Shown one piece after another: positions 34,410 through 45,891 of a DNA stretch of 64,000 nucleotides. The notes under the pieces are model-generated. The model saw only the letters and a list, made by a program, of their open reading frames with translations. It searched no databases and was not told the DNA's origin. Location of the stretch: the NCBI GenBank assembly GCA_032622095.1, contig CP136061.1, positions 22,882,991-22,946,990 of the forward strand, written 5' to 3'. Source of the stretch: Siphonodentalium dalli (taxonomy: Eukaryota > Mollusca > Scaphopoda > Gadilida > Siphonodentaliidae). The position numbers and the translations under genes are program-made. How positions within the stretch are numbered: the first letter of the stretch is position 1; each line of letters starts with the position of its first letter.

Positions 34410-34910
34410 AGCAGTTGATGACTTTTTCATATGTTGAAGTATGCCAGAAAGCAACAAGCTTGGAAAGAGTGTGTCTGACATTTCCATGAGGTCCCCCCAA
34501 AGGGTGAATATAGTAAAGCTATCCTGCACGGTGGGCTAGCATCACCAAATTCACTCTCTAAGAACTTCATTCTACGTACGCCTCAACTGCTATGGAAGAT
34601 CTAGGATCAGATTGAAGTTCTCCAGTTGAAGTTGTTGATGTTCACCCAATAGTGACCTCGATTATGCATATTATCTTCTGAAAATTAGGGTATATGGAAA
34701 CTGAACAGAAGGGAAAAAGTAACTAAAAACAATAGTAATTTCCAAGAAGAGAAGGCCTAAGTAGAATGAGGTGTCTAGAGGGTGAGTTTGGTGATGCTAG
34801 CCCACTGTGCAGGATAGCATCACTAAATTCACCTTCAGGGGACCTCATTCTGCTTAGGCCTAATCTTCTGGGACCTCATTCTGCAAATGATAGACACTAT
34901 TTCAAGGCTT
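34410..34910. repeat. Long-form palindromic element
   Basis: Two inverted modules (34475-34575 and 34760-34885) flank the spacer with GATTATGCATATTATCTTCTG and ATTAGGGTATATGGAAACTG. It is the same architecture as 11700-12149. Confidence 0.65.
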
Positions 34911-35339
34911 GGGAGTGTATCCCTTTCCACCAAGTTTTAAATAGATTTCGGGGTATAAAATAATAGATATGAATCGAGGACACCTGTCCGGAAAACCTAT
35001 TATTAAAATCAATTTATTTTGAATTTTTCTCATATAATACCTACAAATTATAGATCCTACAACTAAATCAAATTATAGATCCTACATGGTATACAAAGAG
35101 TTATAGACAGTACTCGAGTGAGATATTGTACATTCTGACTATTTTACCCCAACTCGTTGTCTCTGTTCCACATGACCATATTGTTAAAATATTGATTTAC
35201 ATTGATTCTTTCTGTGTTAACAAGGATAGTCGGATGGGCACATGATTTGACTGGGAAAAACATAAGTAACAGTCAATTTTATCAAGAAGAAACATGTCCC
35301 GCAGCCCTGGGAATTAGCCTGGACAATAGGCAATGACTA
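34911..35339. other. Intronic stretch without a supported feature
   Basis: Intron of gene M between exons 36839 and 33693. Nothing recognisable. Confidence 0.4.
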
Positions 35340-35534
35340 CAGTAATGCCCTAAATAATCGACTCCTTAACCACAGCAGAATTATGGGTAACTTTTCAGGA
35401 TTTAGTCGGAAATATGGCTTGTTGCCATTCATCGGAAAGCTCTCACGGAGAGCTTTCCGATGAATGGCAACAAGCCTGAAAAGTTACCCATAATTCTGCT
35501 GTGGTTAAGGAGTCGATAATTTAGGGCATTACTG
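35340..35534 (+). mobile_element. TA-flanked foldback element, 195 bp
   Basis: CAGTAATGCCCTAAATAATC and its inverse form arms of about 65 bp. TA lies on both sides (35338-35339, 35535-35536). CAGT ends plus a TA duplication fit Tc1/mariner-type miniature elements. A second inner hairpin pairs CGGAAAGCTCTC with GAGAGCTTTCCG. Confidence 0.85.
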
Positions 35535-36353
35535 TAGGTAAGTTCATTGGGTTACTAAAATTTCATTGTGTCAATCAAAAATACAACCTCTTTGGCCGCC
35601 AAAATGACTTCCTTTTAAGGTTGCCACAGCTAAGAGTTTTCAGAATCGACAAATCAACCGTTATAGTTGAAGGTTAGTCGATTAATCGTTGATATATGCG
35701 CCCTATATTACATCCAGGTAAACAAGTGATAAATGCAAAATTATGATGACTACTTTACATCCATTCTAAACAATTATAAACTGTCAAAGTTCCATGTTTT
35801 ATTTCATATATACAAGGAATACTCATGCGGTCTTTCGTCCCAATGTAGTTATAAACATGCCCTTACTATTAAATACTGCCAAGAATTGCCAATGAGCGCG
35901 ACGTTTCTGCAAACTGCACACACAGCTAATTTCGGCTGCGAGCCACTGATACGTATGTGCTTCGCATTAGGTCGGTTAAAAGAGCGAAACTGCAGTTAAA
36001 GGTGAGAACTTGCACTGAAGTTAACAAGGACATAGGTAAAGCATTGAGTATTGTCTATAAATTCTTTAAATACTGATCATGATAGGATAGCATACCTGGG
36101 TTGTAATATTATTGATTTGAAAGGGCAATATTGTTCCAAATTGCCAAGTAAAATAAGTTTTTGCCAAGTCCGATTGCTTCCATGTAGGAAAACATATTGC
36201 CAATGCATTTTTCCTCAATTCTCGGGACTGATGATCTCGTGAATTCTGAATTATATTAGAAGTACATTTTATTATCGTTTCTCGCCAACATCAAGATAGG
36301 AATAAAAAAGGTTCCCAATCTAACCCCAGCAGAAACCCCTTTAACCCTGTTAA
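35535..36353. other. Intronic stretch without a supported feature
   Basis: Non-repetitive intron of gene M. The plus-strand 88-codon frame at 35733-35999 (start MQNYDDYFTSILNNYK) has no known features or good splice context. Confidence 0.4.
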
Positions 36354-36773
36354 CCCTTTACCCAACAAAACGGCCAAAAACGCCCAAATAAAGCTTCAAC
36401 AGCCTAAAATATCTTCGGTCTGTCTCAATAGAACCATAAAATATGGATATCATTGGAACCGGTTCATTGACCACATTGTGATGGTTACAGTTATGCCCTG
36501 TGCCAATGCATTCTCTTATATATGCGAGTCGACCATAGGTCGCCTCGCATATATAAGAGAATGCATTGGCCTAAAAAAAAAAAATTAACACTTTTTACCA
36601 TTTTTTCTTACATTTTTTAACAATTTTTATAATATTTTTCTACATTCTTTGACAATTTTATCATTTTTAATATGTTAAGCCAATGCATTCTCTTATATAT
36701 GCGAGGCGACCTATGGTCGACTCGCATATATAAGAGAATGCATTGGCACAGGGCCGTTCTGTTGGGTAAAGGG
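36354..36773 (+). mobile_element. TTAA-flanked element, family a (copy 2), two hairpins
   Basis: TTAA lies at 36350-36353 and 36774-36777. The ends CCCTTTACCCAACA are inverted, and the hairpin cassettes are at 36502-36570 and 36679-36747. It is about 26 bp shorter than copy 1. It sits about 60 bp from the donor of gene M exon 36839-37838. Confidence 0.9.
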
Positions 36774-36838
36774 TTAAATCCCTAAATACTTCCAAGACAA
36801 GCAAAGTTAGACAATTTTCTCGTGTAATTTTGACATAC

Positions 36839-37838
36839 CTGGATGGTTTTGGAGATTTCTTATGCAGGTCACTCGGTTTCACAGACGCATCTTTAACTTT
36901 GCCAGCTGGAGACTTCAAACTCAAAGAGGGCGATTTATCTGGTTTTTGAAATTGCACATCAGAGTTCTCAGAGGAATCCAATACATCGTCACTTTTGGAT
37001 TTCAACAGGGGAGACGGAAAGGGGGACTTTTGTGGAGATTTCTCTGGTTCCTCATTGAAAACAGGAGATTTTTCCACTTTGTCTTTATGAGATTTTGCCG
37101 ATTCATCCTTGTGTTTGCAGTGAGATTTTCGTTGTTTATCCTCGTGTTTGTGGTGATATTTTCGTTGTTTGTCCTTGTGATGGGACGACTTTTCAGATTT
37201 TCCTTTGTGATGACCCTTGAGCGATGTCGGAGATTTCAACGACTTGATAACTTCTCCATCCAATTCACTGACAGAAACTCCGCTCATACTAGAATAATCC
37301 GAACGTCGTTTCTTTTTCTTCTTTTTCTTCCTGAACTCTGAATCGCCATCGCAAGATTCATCAACCTGCACACATTCTGTGACCTTGACCTCGTCCGCAT
37401 CACTCTTACTCTCAACATCGGACTGACTGTAGTTGGCTTTCGGCTCCCATTTCTTCTTGGACACCGAGTACACATAAGAATTATCTGACCTCATCTTGTC
37501 AAGGTCAACAGAAACAGTCCTGTGTTGAACTAAGCTACCAATATTAACCATCATATTATCATACATGAGTCTCTTATGCTGTTTCATTTCAAATTCATAT
37601 GCTTCATGCAAGTTTGAGAGACTAAGTTCGGGGCGATTAGGAATGAAAGGTGATTCAGAAGAGCAGAAGTCCTTAGTGATGTATAAACTTTGTTGACTTG
37701 ACATCGGTGTTGATTCTGATACTCGATTGGTAGAGTCTGGTGTTGATTCTGATATCTGATTGCTAGAGACCGGTGTTGATTCTCTATGTTCAGGTTTCTC
37801 ATTGAGAGAACACTGGCTGGATAAATCTCTTGGGTAGC
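36839..37838 (-). CDS. Gene M exon, largest, Lys/Ser/His-rich
   Basis: The acceptor TTGACTCTTGCAG and donor CCAG|GTATGT bound exactly 1000 nt. The first GC completes the Gly begun in exon 38250, and the last AG passes to exon 33693. In order it holds repeated SESTP-type motifs (QISESTPDSTNRVSESTP), a possibly structured block (LHEAYEFEMKQHKRLMYDNM, then VNIGSLVQHRTVSVDLDKM), a run of seven Lys with RR (nuclear-localisation-like), a His/Lys stretch (HKDKQRKYHHKHEDKQRK) and many Ser-Pro sites near the end (SPFPSP, KSPSLSLKSP). This is typical of a disordered nuclear regulator. No family name is assigned. Confidence 0.92.
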
Positions 37839-38249
37839 CTGCAAGAGTCAAGAGATAATTATTAAAACAAGAATATCGATGAGGCATTGATAAATAACCC
37901 CTCTTATTTACCCGCAAAACTGTTATCAATTGAAATCAGGATATTTTTTAGTATGTGGATTAATTACATGAAAATACAAATAAATAGGCCCCTGTGTTCA
38001 GCCCAGGGGCCGCAGAGCCCACCGACATTTCAGCTAGTACATGAATATTATTCATTCTATTGGTTATTCTATTGTGTTCAAATCTAATTCTCATAATATT
38101 CATGGCATGCAGGTATATCACAATGGGGTACAATGGTGTATGGAACTTCCAAATGATTTTGAAAAAATTCTTTTCCATATATTTCCAACAAAATTAACAT
38201 GTCCGGGGAAATTGGATAGCTCTCTAAAGATTACAATTTTAGTACTAAC

Positions 38250-38450
38250 CATCATTTTGGGGGCCGATAGGCGATTCATCAATGAGTTTCTGACACGACT
38301 TTGAACTGTTGTTATTGGGTGTACTACTGCAGACGCTGCCAGCGGGCCCTGTGCTATCATCGGGCATGTTATCGGCTGGCCCGGTGCTATCATCCGGCAT
38401 CTTATCATAAATGCTGTCATGTGTATAATCATCACCATAAGCCTTCCTGT
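38250..38450 (-). CDS. Gene M exon with duplicated MPDDSTGPA motif
   Basis: The acceptor TTATTTTCTGTTTTACAG and donor GATG|GTTAGT bound 201 nt. The leading AC completes Asn with the A from exon 45849. It encodes RKAYGDDYTHDSIYDK, then the tandem motif MPDDSTGPADN / MPDDSTGPAGS, then a Ser/Asn-rich stretch and SCQKLIDESPIGPQND. The duplicated motif is visible at the DNA level (ATCATCGGGCATGTTATCGG and ATCATCCGGCATCTTATC). Confidence 0.88.
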
Positions 38451-38459
38451 CTGTAAAAC

Positions 38460-38720
38460 AGAAAATAATAAAAGGTCAGCCGACCACAGTGTCCCCAGAA
38501 AACATGGCAAGTCGATGCAGCTTTGTTAAAGAAATTTTTAAAAATGTTGAAATGTTCTAAGTCGAAAGGGTTAATAATTCTATATACATGTTGCACATCT
38601 CCAATATGTGGGTAACAATACTCTGAAGTTTCAAATATCTACGATCAAAACTGTAGGAGGAGTTGATTACACCATGAAGGTACCCTCATACAGAAAATTA
38701 TAAAAAATGTTTTCAAAGTC
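38460..38720. repeat. Interspersed repeat, second copy of the 32261 family
   Basis: Matches AGGTCAGCCGACCACAGTGT, AAGTCGATGCAGCTTTG and ACATGTTGCACATCTCCAAT. It starts a few bases upstream of the acceptor of exon 38250-38450, so the intron end is itself repeat sequence. Confidence 0.65.
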
Positions 38721-39280
38721 GAAAGGCCCATAAATCTGAGAAAAATCATTGGATAAAACTCAAATTTGAACTTGACCTGTATTTTGATATCAGTGACTCA
38801 CAATAAAACGGTATTTGCAATTGAACAGTCTAGGGTCCTGCGAATTGGAGAATTTGATCGAATCGAATTCTGGAAATCGAATCGAATATCGAATCGAATC
38901 ATATCTGTGTTGCATTCTCAATTGGGCATGTTTTGTCAACAATTAGACGTTTTGTGAAACATTCTATCAACTACATGCACGAAGTTCCATCATAACTTAT
39001 GTGGCGATGAACCGTCGTTTGCAATACTATTAACTTCAAATGATAATTGTCGAGAAAAAAAGGCAGTTTTAAAAACGTCCATGCGGCCGTCACGACGATT
39101 AATAAACGAGAGGCCGATCACGATCGGCAGATGTTTAACCCATACCGGGCGATAGCGATTAGCTATAACTGATAATTTATCAAAGATATGAACACAGGTA
39201 TCCATATATCAGCACCATCTTGAATTCAATAGCTCAAATAATTTGTCTTAAGAAGGGGTTAAAGTATTTGCGGTTGCGAA

Positions 39281-39295
39281 GGGGGGGGGGGGGGG
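39281..39295 (+). repeat. Poly-G tract (15 G)
   Basis: Homopolymer within the 3.3-kb hAT-type element. A poly-C tract follows about 240 bp later. Confidence 0.8.
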
Positions 39296-39536
39296 TTTCT
39301 AAATCTAATAACTCTATCCTTATTCATCCAAGAACCTATCTATGTGAGATCCAAGGGTTTAGTTATTTCTGAGAATATGTTTATAAGTTGAAGTTAGCTC
39401 ATTGGAAACAAAACTACCAGCTATTCAAATCTCATTCACTTCTAAAGAGAAATTATAATTAATAATTAGTTGACAAGCCAGACTGCATAGAACAACATGT
39501 GGGATTCCATCTCATATTTAATTTGAACTTTAATGA

Positions 39537-39556
39537 CCCCCCCCCCCCCCCCCCCC
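39537..39556 (+). repeat. Poly-C tract (20 C)
   Basis: Homopolymer in the hAT-type element, inverse to the poly-G at 39281-39295. Confidence 0.8.
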
Positions 39557-40239
39557 ATTCTTCCCAGTTGTTATTTGTTTATCAATCATGTCAAAAATGC
39601 ATGTAGTTTATACAGTATAATTCAAAAATGTTATCTATATAATGTTATAGAGCCATGTTATACAGCCATTATATGGTGCGGATGCTGGCCCCAATGATCC
39701 CTAAATCGAAAAGATTACCATAGTTAATATAAAGGAATGTAACACTGAATCAAATGGTTTCAAGACATAACAATATTTTACAAGTAGCTTGCAGACTAAA
39801 ACACATAACCTTCACTGTTAATCTTTTAAGCACTCTGTGGTCCCCAAAATTCAGTCAACCATGACAATATGAACAGATGGGAAAATAAGGTTCCTGGCAA
39901 TATTATCTGCCATATTGATTTTCAAAATAATGCATCACCTATAATCTGTAAGCATATTCAATTGGTGTCTTATTGAACGTTCATTAACTAATGAACCTGA
40001 TTCAAAAAGAGGGTTCATTTAATATGTTTCTGCATAATACAAACAATAATGAAGATTTATCTGCTTGTAACCTATTGCATATAACAATTATATTGGCTAT
40101 TAGCCATTATTTTAATGTAATATCAAAAGAATGTGTCTGAAGGGTTAATATATTTTTCAAAAATCAATTAATCAATTCCACAATCCATAGAAGTTAATAG
40201 TGTGAAGATAACCCAAGATAAGACATATGAGGAAGAGCC

Positions 40240-41300
40240 CATGTGCATTAAAGCATAAATCTGTTGGAAACTTGGAAAGGGTTAATTATTTTCTAAGCAT
40301 ATCAATGGAATATGCAGACAATTGTGTAGGTCATGGGTCAATTATCAGGCAGCCTGTAATGAAATTTCAAAATTAGATAAACAAGAGCCTGGTGTCATTT
40401 ATCAAATTTGACAATTAACCAGCCATCAGTATAATATTGTTTGTTTATCTTGGTATCCATCTAACCACTTGACCATAGCTAAATAGCAATTAATCATTTC
40501 ATGAGCTGTTTACAATCTACATGGGCATACACCAGGGAATGCTATCATTATATTTCCAATAGAGTTGTCCACCATTCGACCATATACCAGTGTATTTCAT
40601 GGAACTACATTATAAGTCACTTGAATTATAAAGGGCCATAACTCTGTTAAAATATATCGGATCAAACCCAAATTTGAACTTGATCTGTATTTTGGGGTGA
40701 GGACCACATGTACCAAATTTGGTGCAGATCAGATGAAAAATGTTTTGAGTCATAGCAGCTTGCGTGAGTTCTAAGTAAACATTAAGAGTGAAAAGGGTTA
40801 ATTAAATGATACCAAAAACCATACAGATGAAGACCGTGCTAAGAAAAACCTAGGTAAGAAATATGAGGCAGATCAGAAGATATATGTTCAACTTATTACA
40901 TTGGATAGCATGTGTGTGAAGGGTTAATTATTTTTTAAACTGATCAACTAATCGATACCAAAAACTATACAGGTGAGGGGTGTGTCATCATAAACCTACA
41001 TATCAAATATGAAAACAATCAGACAAAAAATACTTTGGTTATAGCATCGGATAGCTCATGACTATGTGCGGATGCAAAGTGTTAATAATTTCTAAACCGA
41101 TCAACCGATCGATACCAAAAACTATACAGGTGAGGAGTGTGTCATCATAAACATGCACATAAAATTTAAACAAGATCCGATAAAAAATATTCGAGTAAAT
41201 GAATCGGATAGCAAGTGTCTACGGACAGACGGACAGACAGACAGACGGACAGACGGACGGACGAACGACGGATGGTTGATCCGGACGTCGGCATTATGTG
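40240..41300. repeat. Diverged tandem blocks inside the hAT-type element
   Basis: Blocks with GAAGGGTTAATTATTTT, GATACCAAAAACTATACAGG and GTGTGTCATCATAAAC recur at about 40795, 40917 and 41078. They end in a GACGGACAGACAGACGG run. Non-coding. Confidence 0.6.
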
Positions 41301-42589
41301 TACCATACATGGTATGGGTACACATAAAAATCACTAAACAGATTATCAGAACTAAAATCACGCAAAATTTGTACAGTTTGCATGTAAATGCAAAATTGCA
41401 AATCGACATTCGGATTCACCCGTTGTTATAAACTTGAAGATGCAACAACAGTCGCAGGGTAGCCTGTTTATGTAGTGCTAGATGATTCTTGGACAGATGA
41501 TTCCATAGATGGGTCATTGTCACAGATGCCTGCGATTTATACATCAGGTTGCATTCATCTCACATGTAATTCCCTGCACTACCTGCAGCTGTATCATATT
41601 TAAAATAAACATGAATAACGACGACATTTTGTCAAGGGTCGAAGAACGCTCCGAAATTGAAAGTAAACCCCAAAACAAAACATCGCCAAAATGCACTTTT
41701 CGATGCCGGGAACACGTGTTGTGTAAATTCTCAGCTATACTACATACCGGTAATGCATAATCTGAGACGGATAAACGGCGGATAACGCTAGCGGTTGCTC
41801 AGTCTCATAGCTATTATTATTCACGCGCGTTGACGGTCCATCGGTGATCTCCGAGCTTTTGGCTACCATGTTCAAAGCTAGAATTCACGCGTTCAGAATT
41901 ATGTAGTTCTATAGTGGCTAATTGCTGGCTATACTTATATTTAATATATATAATCGCGATGTACAATAAGAATTATAAGGTGCATATATACATCATTTTC
42001 TGTAATTAAATGGCACAAAAACAGCTAAGATCGACTTGTGTACTTGTCCGTAAACAGCCTACTTTTCCATCAATGTATATTCGAAATTTCGAGTTAGCAA
42101 TTTCGACTCGAATTCGAATCAAATTTGACTTTCGAATCGAATCTCGAATATTCGCAGGACCCTAGAACAGTCCAAACTTGAGTTATCGTAATCATCAGAT
42201 CAAACTCAAATTCGAACTCAATCTGTATCTTGATATGACTGATCCACATAAAAACGGTATTTGCAATTCAAGGATCCAAACTTGAGATATCATCAGGAAA
42301 CTGAAAAAGTGAGAAATTTTCTAAGTAAAAAAAAAGTTGAAAAAGGGAAATAACTCCATAAAATAACATCGGATCAAACCCAGAATTGCAGAGAACCTGT
42401 GTTCTTGGTTGAGACACCTACATACCAAGTTTCAATCAAATTGGATGATCATTACTGGAGTTATAACTCCGGACGGACGCAGCTGATTACAAATGTCCTC
42501 CGAAAATTTTGGGGAACAACAAGAGCATTGCTAGGGCATGGCAAAATATGCTGTGGTAATTCCACTATATATTAAAATATATATAAATA

Positions 42590-42900
42590 TTTTAGGGCAG
42601 AACCCAAATTCGAACCTCTATTTTGGGATGGTCAACTCACATACCAAATTTCATTCCATTCAGTTCAGAGTTACTAAAGTTATCATCCGGAAATGAAAAT
42701 AAGAGTGCAAATTCCAACAAAAATGGCCACAACTCCAGTGAAAATTGGCGGCATAACCCAAATTCAACCTGTATTTTTTTCTTGTGAACCCACATACCAG
42801 ATTTCATTCAATTCAGTTCCGACTTACAAAAGTTATCACTTGGAAACGAAAAAAGCAAACAGACGGACAGATGGATGGACAGACCAATATAATAATACGT
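42590..42900. repeat. Copy of interspersed repeat R3
   Basis: CATACCAAATTTCATTCCAT, ACTAAAGTTATCATCCGGAA and a GACGGACAGATGGATGGACA end match the other R3 copies. Confidence 0.65.
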
Positions 42901-43067
42901 CCCGTTTTTTAATAACAGGCGTAAAAAAATAATAGTCATTATCATTCCGACGGAATTGGTTTCTGTATTAACCCTTTTGCTCCTAATTGGATTCAGCCAT
43001 GAAAGTATACATTGGAATGGTCTAATATTCATTTGGGGGATATTGTTCAGGAAATATGAGCAGACGA

Positions 43068-43312
43068 CAAACAGACGAACAGATAATAGTGCAAACAGAC
43101 GAACAGATAATAGTGCAAACAGACGAACAGATAATAGTGCAAACAGACGAACAGATAATAGTGCAAACAGACGAACAGATAATAGTGCAAACAGACGAAC
43201 AGATAATAGTGCAAACAGACGAACAGATAATAGTGCAAACAGACGAACAGATAATAGTGCAAACAGACGAACAGATAATAGTGCAAACAGACGAACAGAT
43301 AATAGTGCATAA
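43068..43312. repeat. 24-bp tandem repeat, about 10 units
   Basis: The unit ACAGACGAACAGATAATAGT plus GCAA is repeated with almost no variation. Because 24 is a multiple of 3, frames on both strands stay open. These are artefacts, not genes. Confidence 0.95.
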
Positions 43313-43392
43313 GCTAGGATTCCAAATCATTGGACGAGTCAATGAGTAATAAAGATATGGATGGCCTTCGCGATGATAGTCATATCCGTTAA

Positions 43393-43753
43393 CCCTTTAC
43401 CCAACAGAACAGCCCTGTACCAATGCATTCTCTTATATATGCGAGTCGACCATAGGTCGCCTCGCATATATAAGAGAATGCATTGGCTTAACACATATTA
43501 AAAAATGATAAAATTGTCAAAGAATGTAGAAAGGCCAATGCCAAGGCCAATGCATTCTCTTATATATGCAAGGCGACCTATGGTCGACTCGCATATATAA
43601 GAGAATGCATTGGCACAGGGCATAACTGTAACCATCACAATGTGGTCAATGAACCGGTTCCAATGATATCCATATTTGTATGGTTCTATTGAGACAGACC
43701 GAAGATATTTTAGGCTGTTGAAGCTTTATTTGGCCGGTTTGTTGGGTAAAGGG
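43393..43753 (-). mobile_element. TTAA-flanked element, family a (copy 3), inverted
   Basis: TTAA lies at 43389-43392 and 43754-43757. The ends CCCTTTACCCAACA are inverted. The hairpins at 43420-43487 and 43546-43614 lie close to the left end here, so relative to copies 1 and 2 the element is reversed. At 361 bp it is the shortest copy. Confidence 0.88.
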
Positions 43754-43903
43754 TTAAAACCACCACCAACAGAAAGACTATTAAACTATAGACAGATTAT
43801 GTTCGTATACCAATAAAAAATATCGCATAAATAGCATGTTATTGTCAAGATCGTATGCAGTGTTAGTAAACAAAGGCCATGTTATGTTACAGTACAGTAC
43901 GTA

Positions 43904-44111
43904 AAAAGTGTGCGATAAGCAAAACATTAAACACGGGGAGATACCCCATAGTGAACTTTGGTTAATACTGTACCATGTTGTTAACAACATGCTGTTATAG
44001 CGCTCGCTAATCCTCGCGCCACTCATAATTTTGGTATTGAATGGGTCAGAGTGTATCAATCTCCCAAAAAAATCATCACAGTAATGAGTGTTTTGGTTAT
44101 CGCACACTCTT
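43904..44111 (+). mobile_element. TA-flanked inverted-repeat element, 208 bp
   Basis: The ends AAAAGTGTGCGATAAGCAAA and, inverted, AAGAGTGTGCGATAACCAAA have TA on both sides (43902-43903, 44112-44113). A mariner-type miniature element is likely. Confidence 0.65.
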
Positions 44112-44187
44112 TATGTGATGTGTATAAATATACGCTCAGCTCGCACATATGTGCTTTTCAGGTAATATCGTATTCATACTATCATTA

Positions 44188-44280
44188 GGTGGCCTCGTTG
44201 ACTCAGACGGTTAAGGCTACAACTCCAAGCCGTCTCGCCGTCCAGTGCTGGCGATGAGGGCTCAAATCCACATATTTCCA
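44188..44280 (+). repeat. Possible tRNA-derived SINE head
   Basis: GGTGGCCTCGTTGACTCAGA then CGGTTAAGGC resembles a tRNA 5' half with an A box. GATGAGGGCTCAAATCCACA resembles a B box. The spacing is longer than in an ordinary tRNA, and the acceptor end does not pair. A tRNA-derived SINE is likelier than a functional tRNA gene. Confidence 0.4.
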
Positions 44281-44759
44281 TCACGGACTTTGTAACTCGA
44301 AATCGTTATCTGATGGAGTTGCCAGTTACTCGCCAGTGGTTTGCCTCACATGATTGACAAATTTATCAACCACTGAAATCACTGTTAGATTAGCCATTAG
44401 CGTGTGGATTTCTTCCACCGCTAAAATCACAGGCTCCTGGGGAAAATTACGAATATACCAATATAGACTACACCAGTGACAAAGTTCAAATGATCGATTT
44501 TGGCCTAAACCATACAAACTATCAAAAGCCCTAATAAATTCTAGAAATCGATAATTGCAGCAAAAATATCCTCCGATGTGTCTTATTGGCAATAAAATTC
44601 CCTTTCGTTTGACATATAACTTGGCGAAATTGAATGAATCAAAGTCGAGGTATCATATCGGAAACTACAGAATTCTACCGAAAAAAAATTGGGTTGTCAA
44701 TCTCCCCGTCTGCTCAGAGGCTTTTGACCTTGTTATAAAATCATTATTTTTTAGCAATA

Positions 44760-45150
44760 ATGTCAATATCAATGACAAATGTCATAATGATCCGACCAAA
44801 GGTATGACTTGTAGCCCGTGCCAAGCGATTTAGCCAGGCAAAGATTAAAATCCAAGATGGTTGTCGTGGCCCTGTTTTATGGCCAAATGATTCGTTCCCA
44901 TCTCCATGTCAATGTTAACATCCATGACAAATTTCATGATGATCAGATGAACACGCCAGCCTGTAGCTAATGGATTGAGTTTTGAAATCCAAGATGGCCA
45001 CTGGCTGCCATTCTTATTTTGCCAAATGACCCCCAAAATTACTCGTTCCCATCTACATGTCAATGTCAACAGCCATGACAAATTTCATAATGATCCAACC
45101 AAAGGAATGACTTGTAGCCCATGCCAAAGGATTTAGTCATGCAAAACAAA
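44760..45150. repeat. Copies of interspersed repeat R1
   Basis: At least two R1 modules are present (CCAAGATGG, ACTCGTTCCCATCTACATGT, CCATGACAAATTTCATAATG, GTAGCCCATGCCAAAGGAT). Confidence 0.7.
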
Positions 45151-45848
45151 ATACTATCAATTATTCGCAAAATGTAATAAACTATATTCAATTAAAAATC
45201 ACGCATTCCTGGACATTTGTCAGTGAATTTTTTTTTATACAGGATTTAAATAGCAGCATTCAAACAGAAAACCATCTCATAATAATAGTCTCATTCTGTC
45301 TATTATATAACCCATGTGCGCGTCTGACGACCACCGGAGTCTACTTTTATTTTCTGGCACACCCAACTTTGTAATTGTGACACATTTCAGCCTGGTTGTG
45401 GTAATTCTTTCTCTAAAATAGTTCATTGTGCACTCTCACACTGCCTAGCGACATTCACAGGTCAGAATCTCTGTACAATAAACTATTTATCTGTGTCTGT
45501 TGTTTATCTTCTATGCCACTTTATTGTGCCTCTTTCTATTTGGTTGACTTATAATTTTTTATCACCCTTTAATATGGCATCATCCACAATATGTAACTAA
45601 GAAAATGTATCGCTTGTGTGCACACCAGTGGTTTAAGGCTGACCCTCACTTCTCATGACATTCCCAGCATGCCATGAATATTATTACAATATTGAGATAA
45701 TAATGTTACTGATACATGACCATGGAGAACTTTGTATATTTGCACCCCGTGTTACAATATACATGTCGGATGTCATTAGCTTTTAGTGGTTCTAAATGGG
45801 AAAGCACTAATGGGTCATAACCAGTAATTCACCAAGGTAATCACGTAC
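45150..45848. other. Intronic stretch without a supported feature
   Basis: Intron of gene M directly downstream of the 43-nt exon. No coding signal is seen. Confidence 0.4.
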
Positions 45849-45891
45849 TAATGGAACCCGAGTCATCAACAGACTGCACAATGATGCAATT
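45849..45891 (-). CDS. Gene M micro-exon, 43 nt
   Basis: The acceptor GTTTTTATTGTTAACAG and donor ATTA|GTACGT bound 43 nt encoding NCIIVQSVDDSGSI. Its neighbours demanded a start in phase 0 and a length of 1 modulo 3, and both hold. Together with the end of exon 62320 it gives HSANCIIVQ, a hydrophobic strand that would close the SPOC-like fold. It lies about 16.4 kb from the previous exon, with the receptor gene in between. Confidence 0.75.

Larger units (their letters stand above)
38831..42164 (+). mobile_element. hAT-type element, 3334 bp, with exact 8-bp duplication
   Basis: The ends TAGGGTCCTGCGAAT and ATTCGCAGGACCCTA are perfect inverses. GAACAGTC lies at 38823-38830 and 42165-42172. 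Sub-terminal parts are rich in CGAATCGAAT-like motifs. A related unfilled site (GGTATTTGCAATTCAAGGAT then CCAAACTTGAG) is seen at 42255-42282. Inside are repeats, a poly-G and a poly-C tract and a GACGGACAGACG run at about 41220-41270. I see no long transposase frame, so it is probably non-autonomous and filled with other repeats. Confidence 0.88.

Noticed and set aside
36862-37341. 159-codon plus-strand frame
   Set aside because: Antisense shadow of gene M's largest exon; its Phe/Arg-rich composition mirrors the Lys/Glu codons on the other strand.
38118-38510. 130-codon minus-strand frame in another phase over exon 38250-38450
   Set aside because: The splice phases of both neighbours require the RKAYGDDYTHDS frame; the longer frame runs into repeat sequence.
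42956-43349. Four overlapping open frames on both strands around the 24-bp repeat
   Set aside because: The unit is a multiple of 3 and lacks stops in several frames; these are artefacts of the repeat.
44188-44280. Functional tRNA gene
   Set aside because: A- and B-box-like motifs are present, but the stem pairing and spacing do not make a cloverleaf; a SINE head is likelier.
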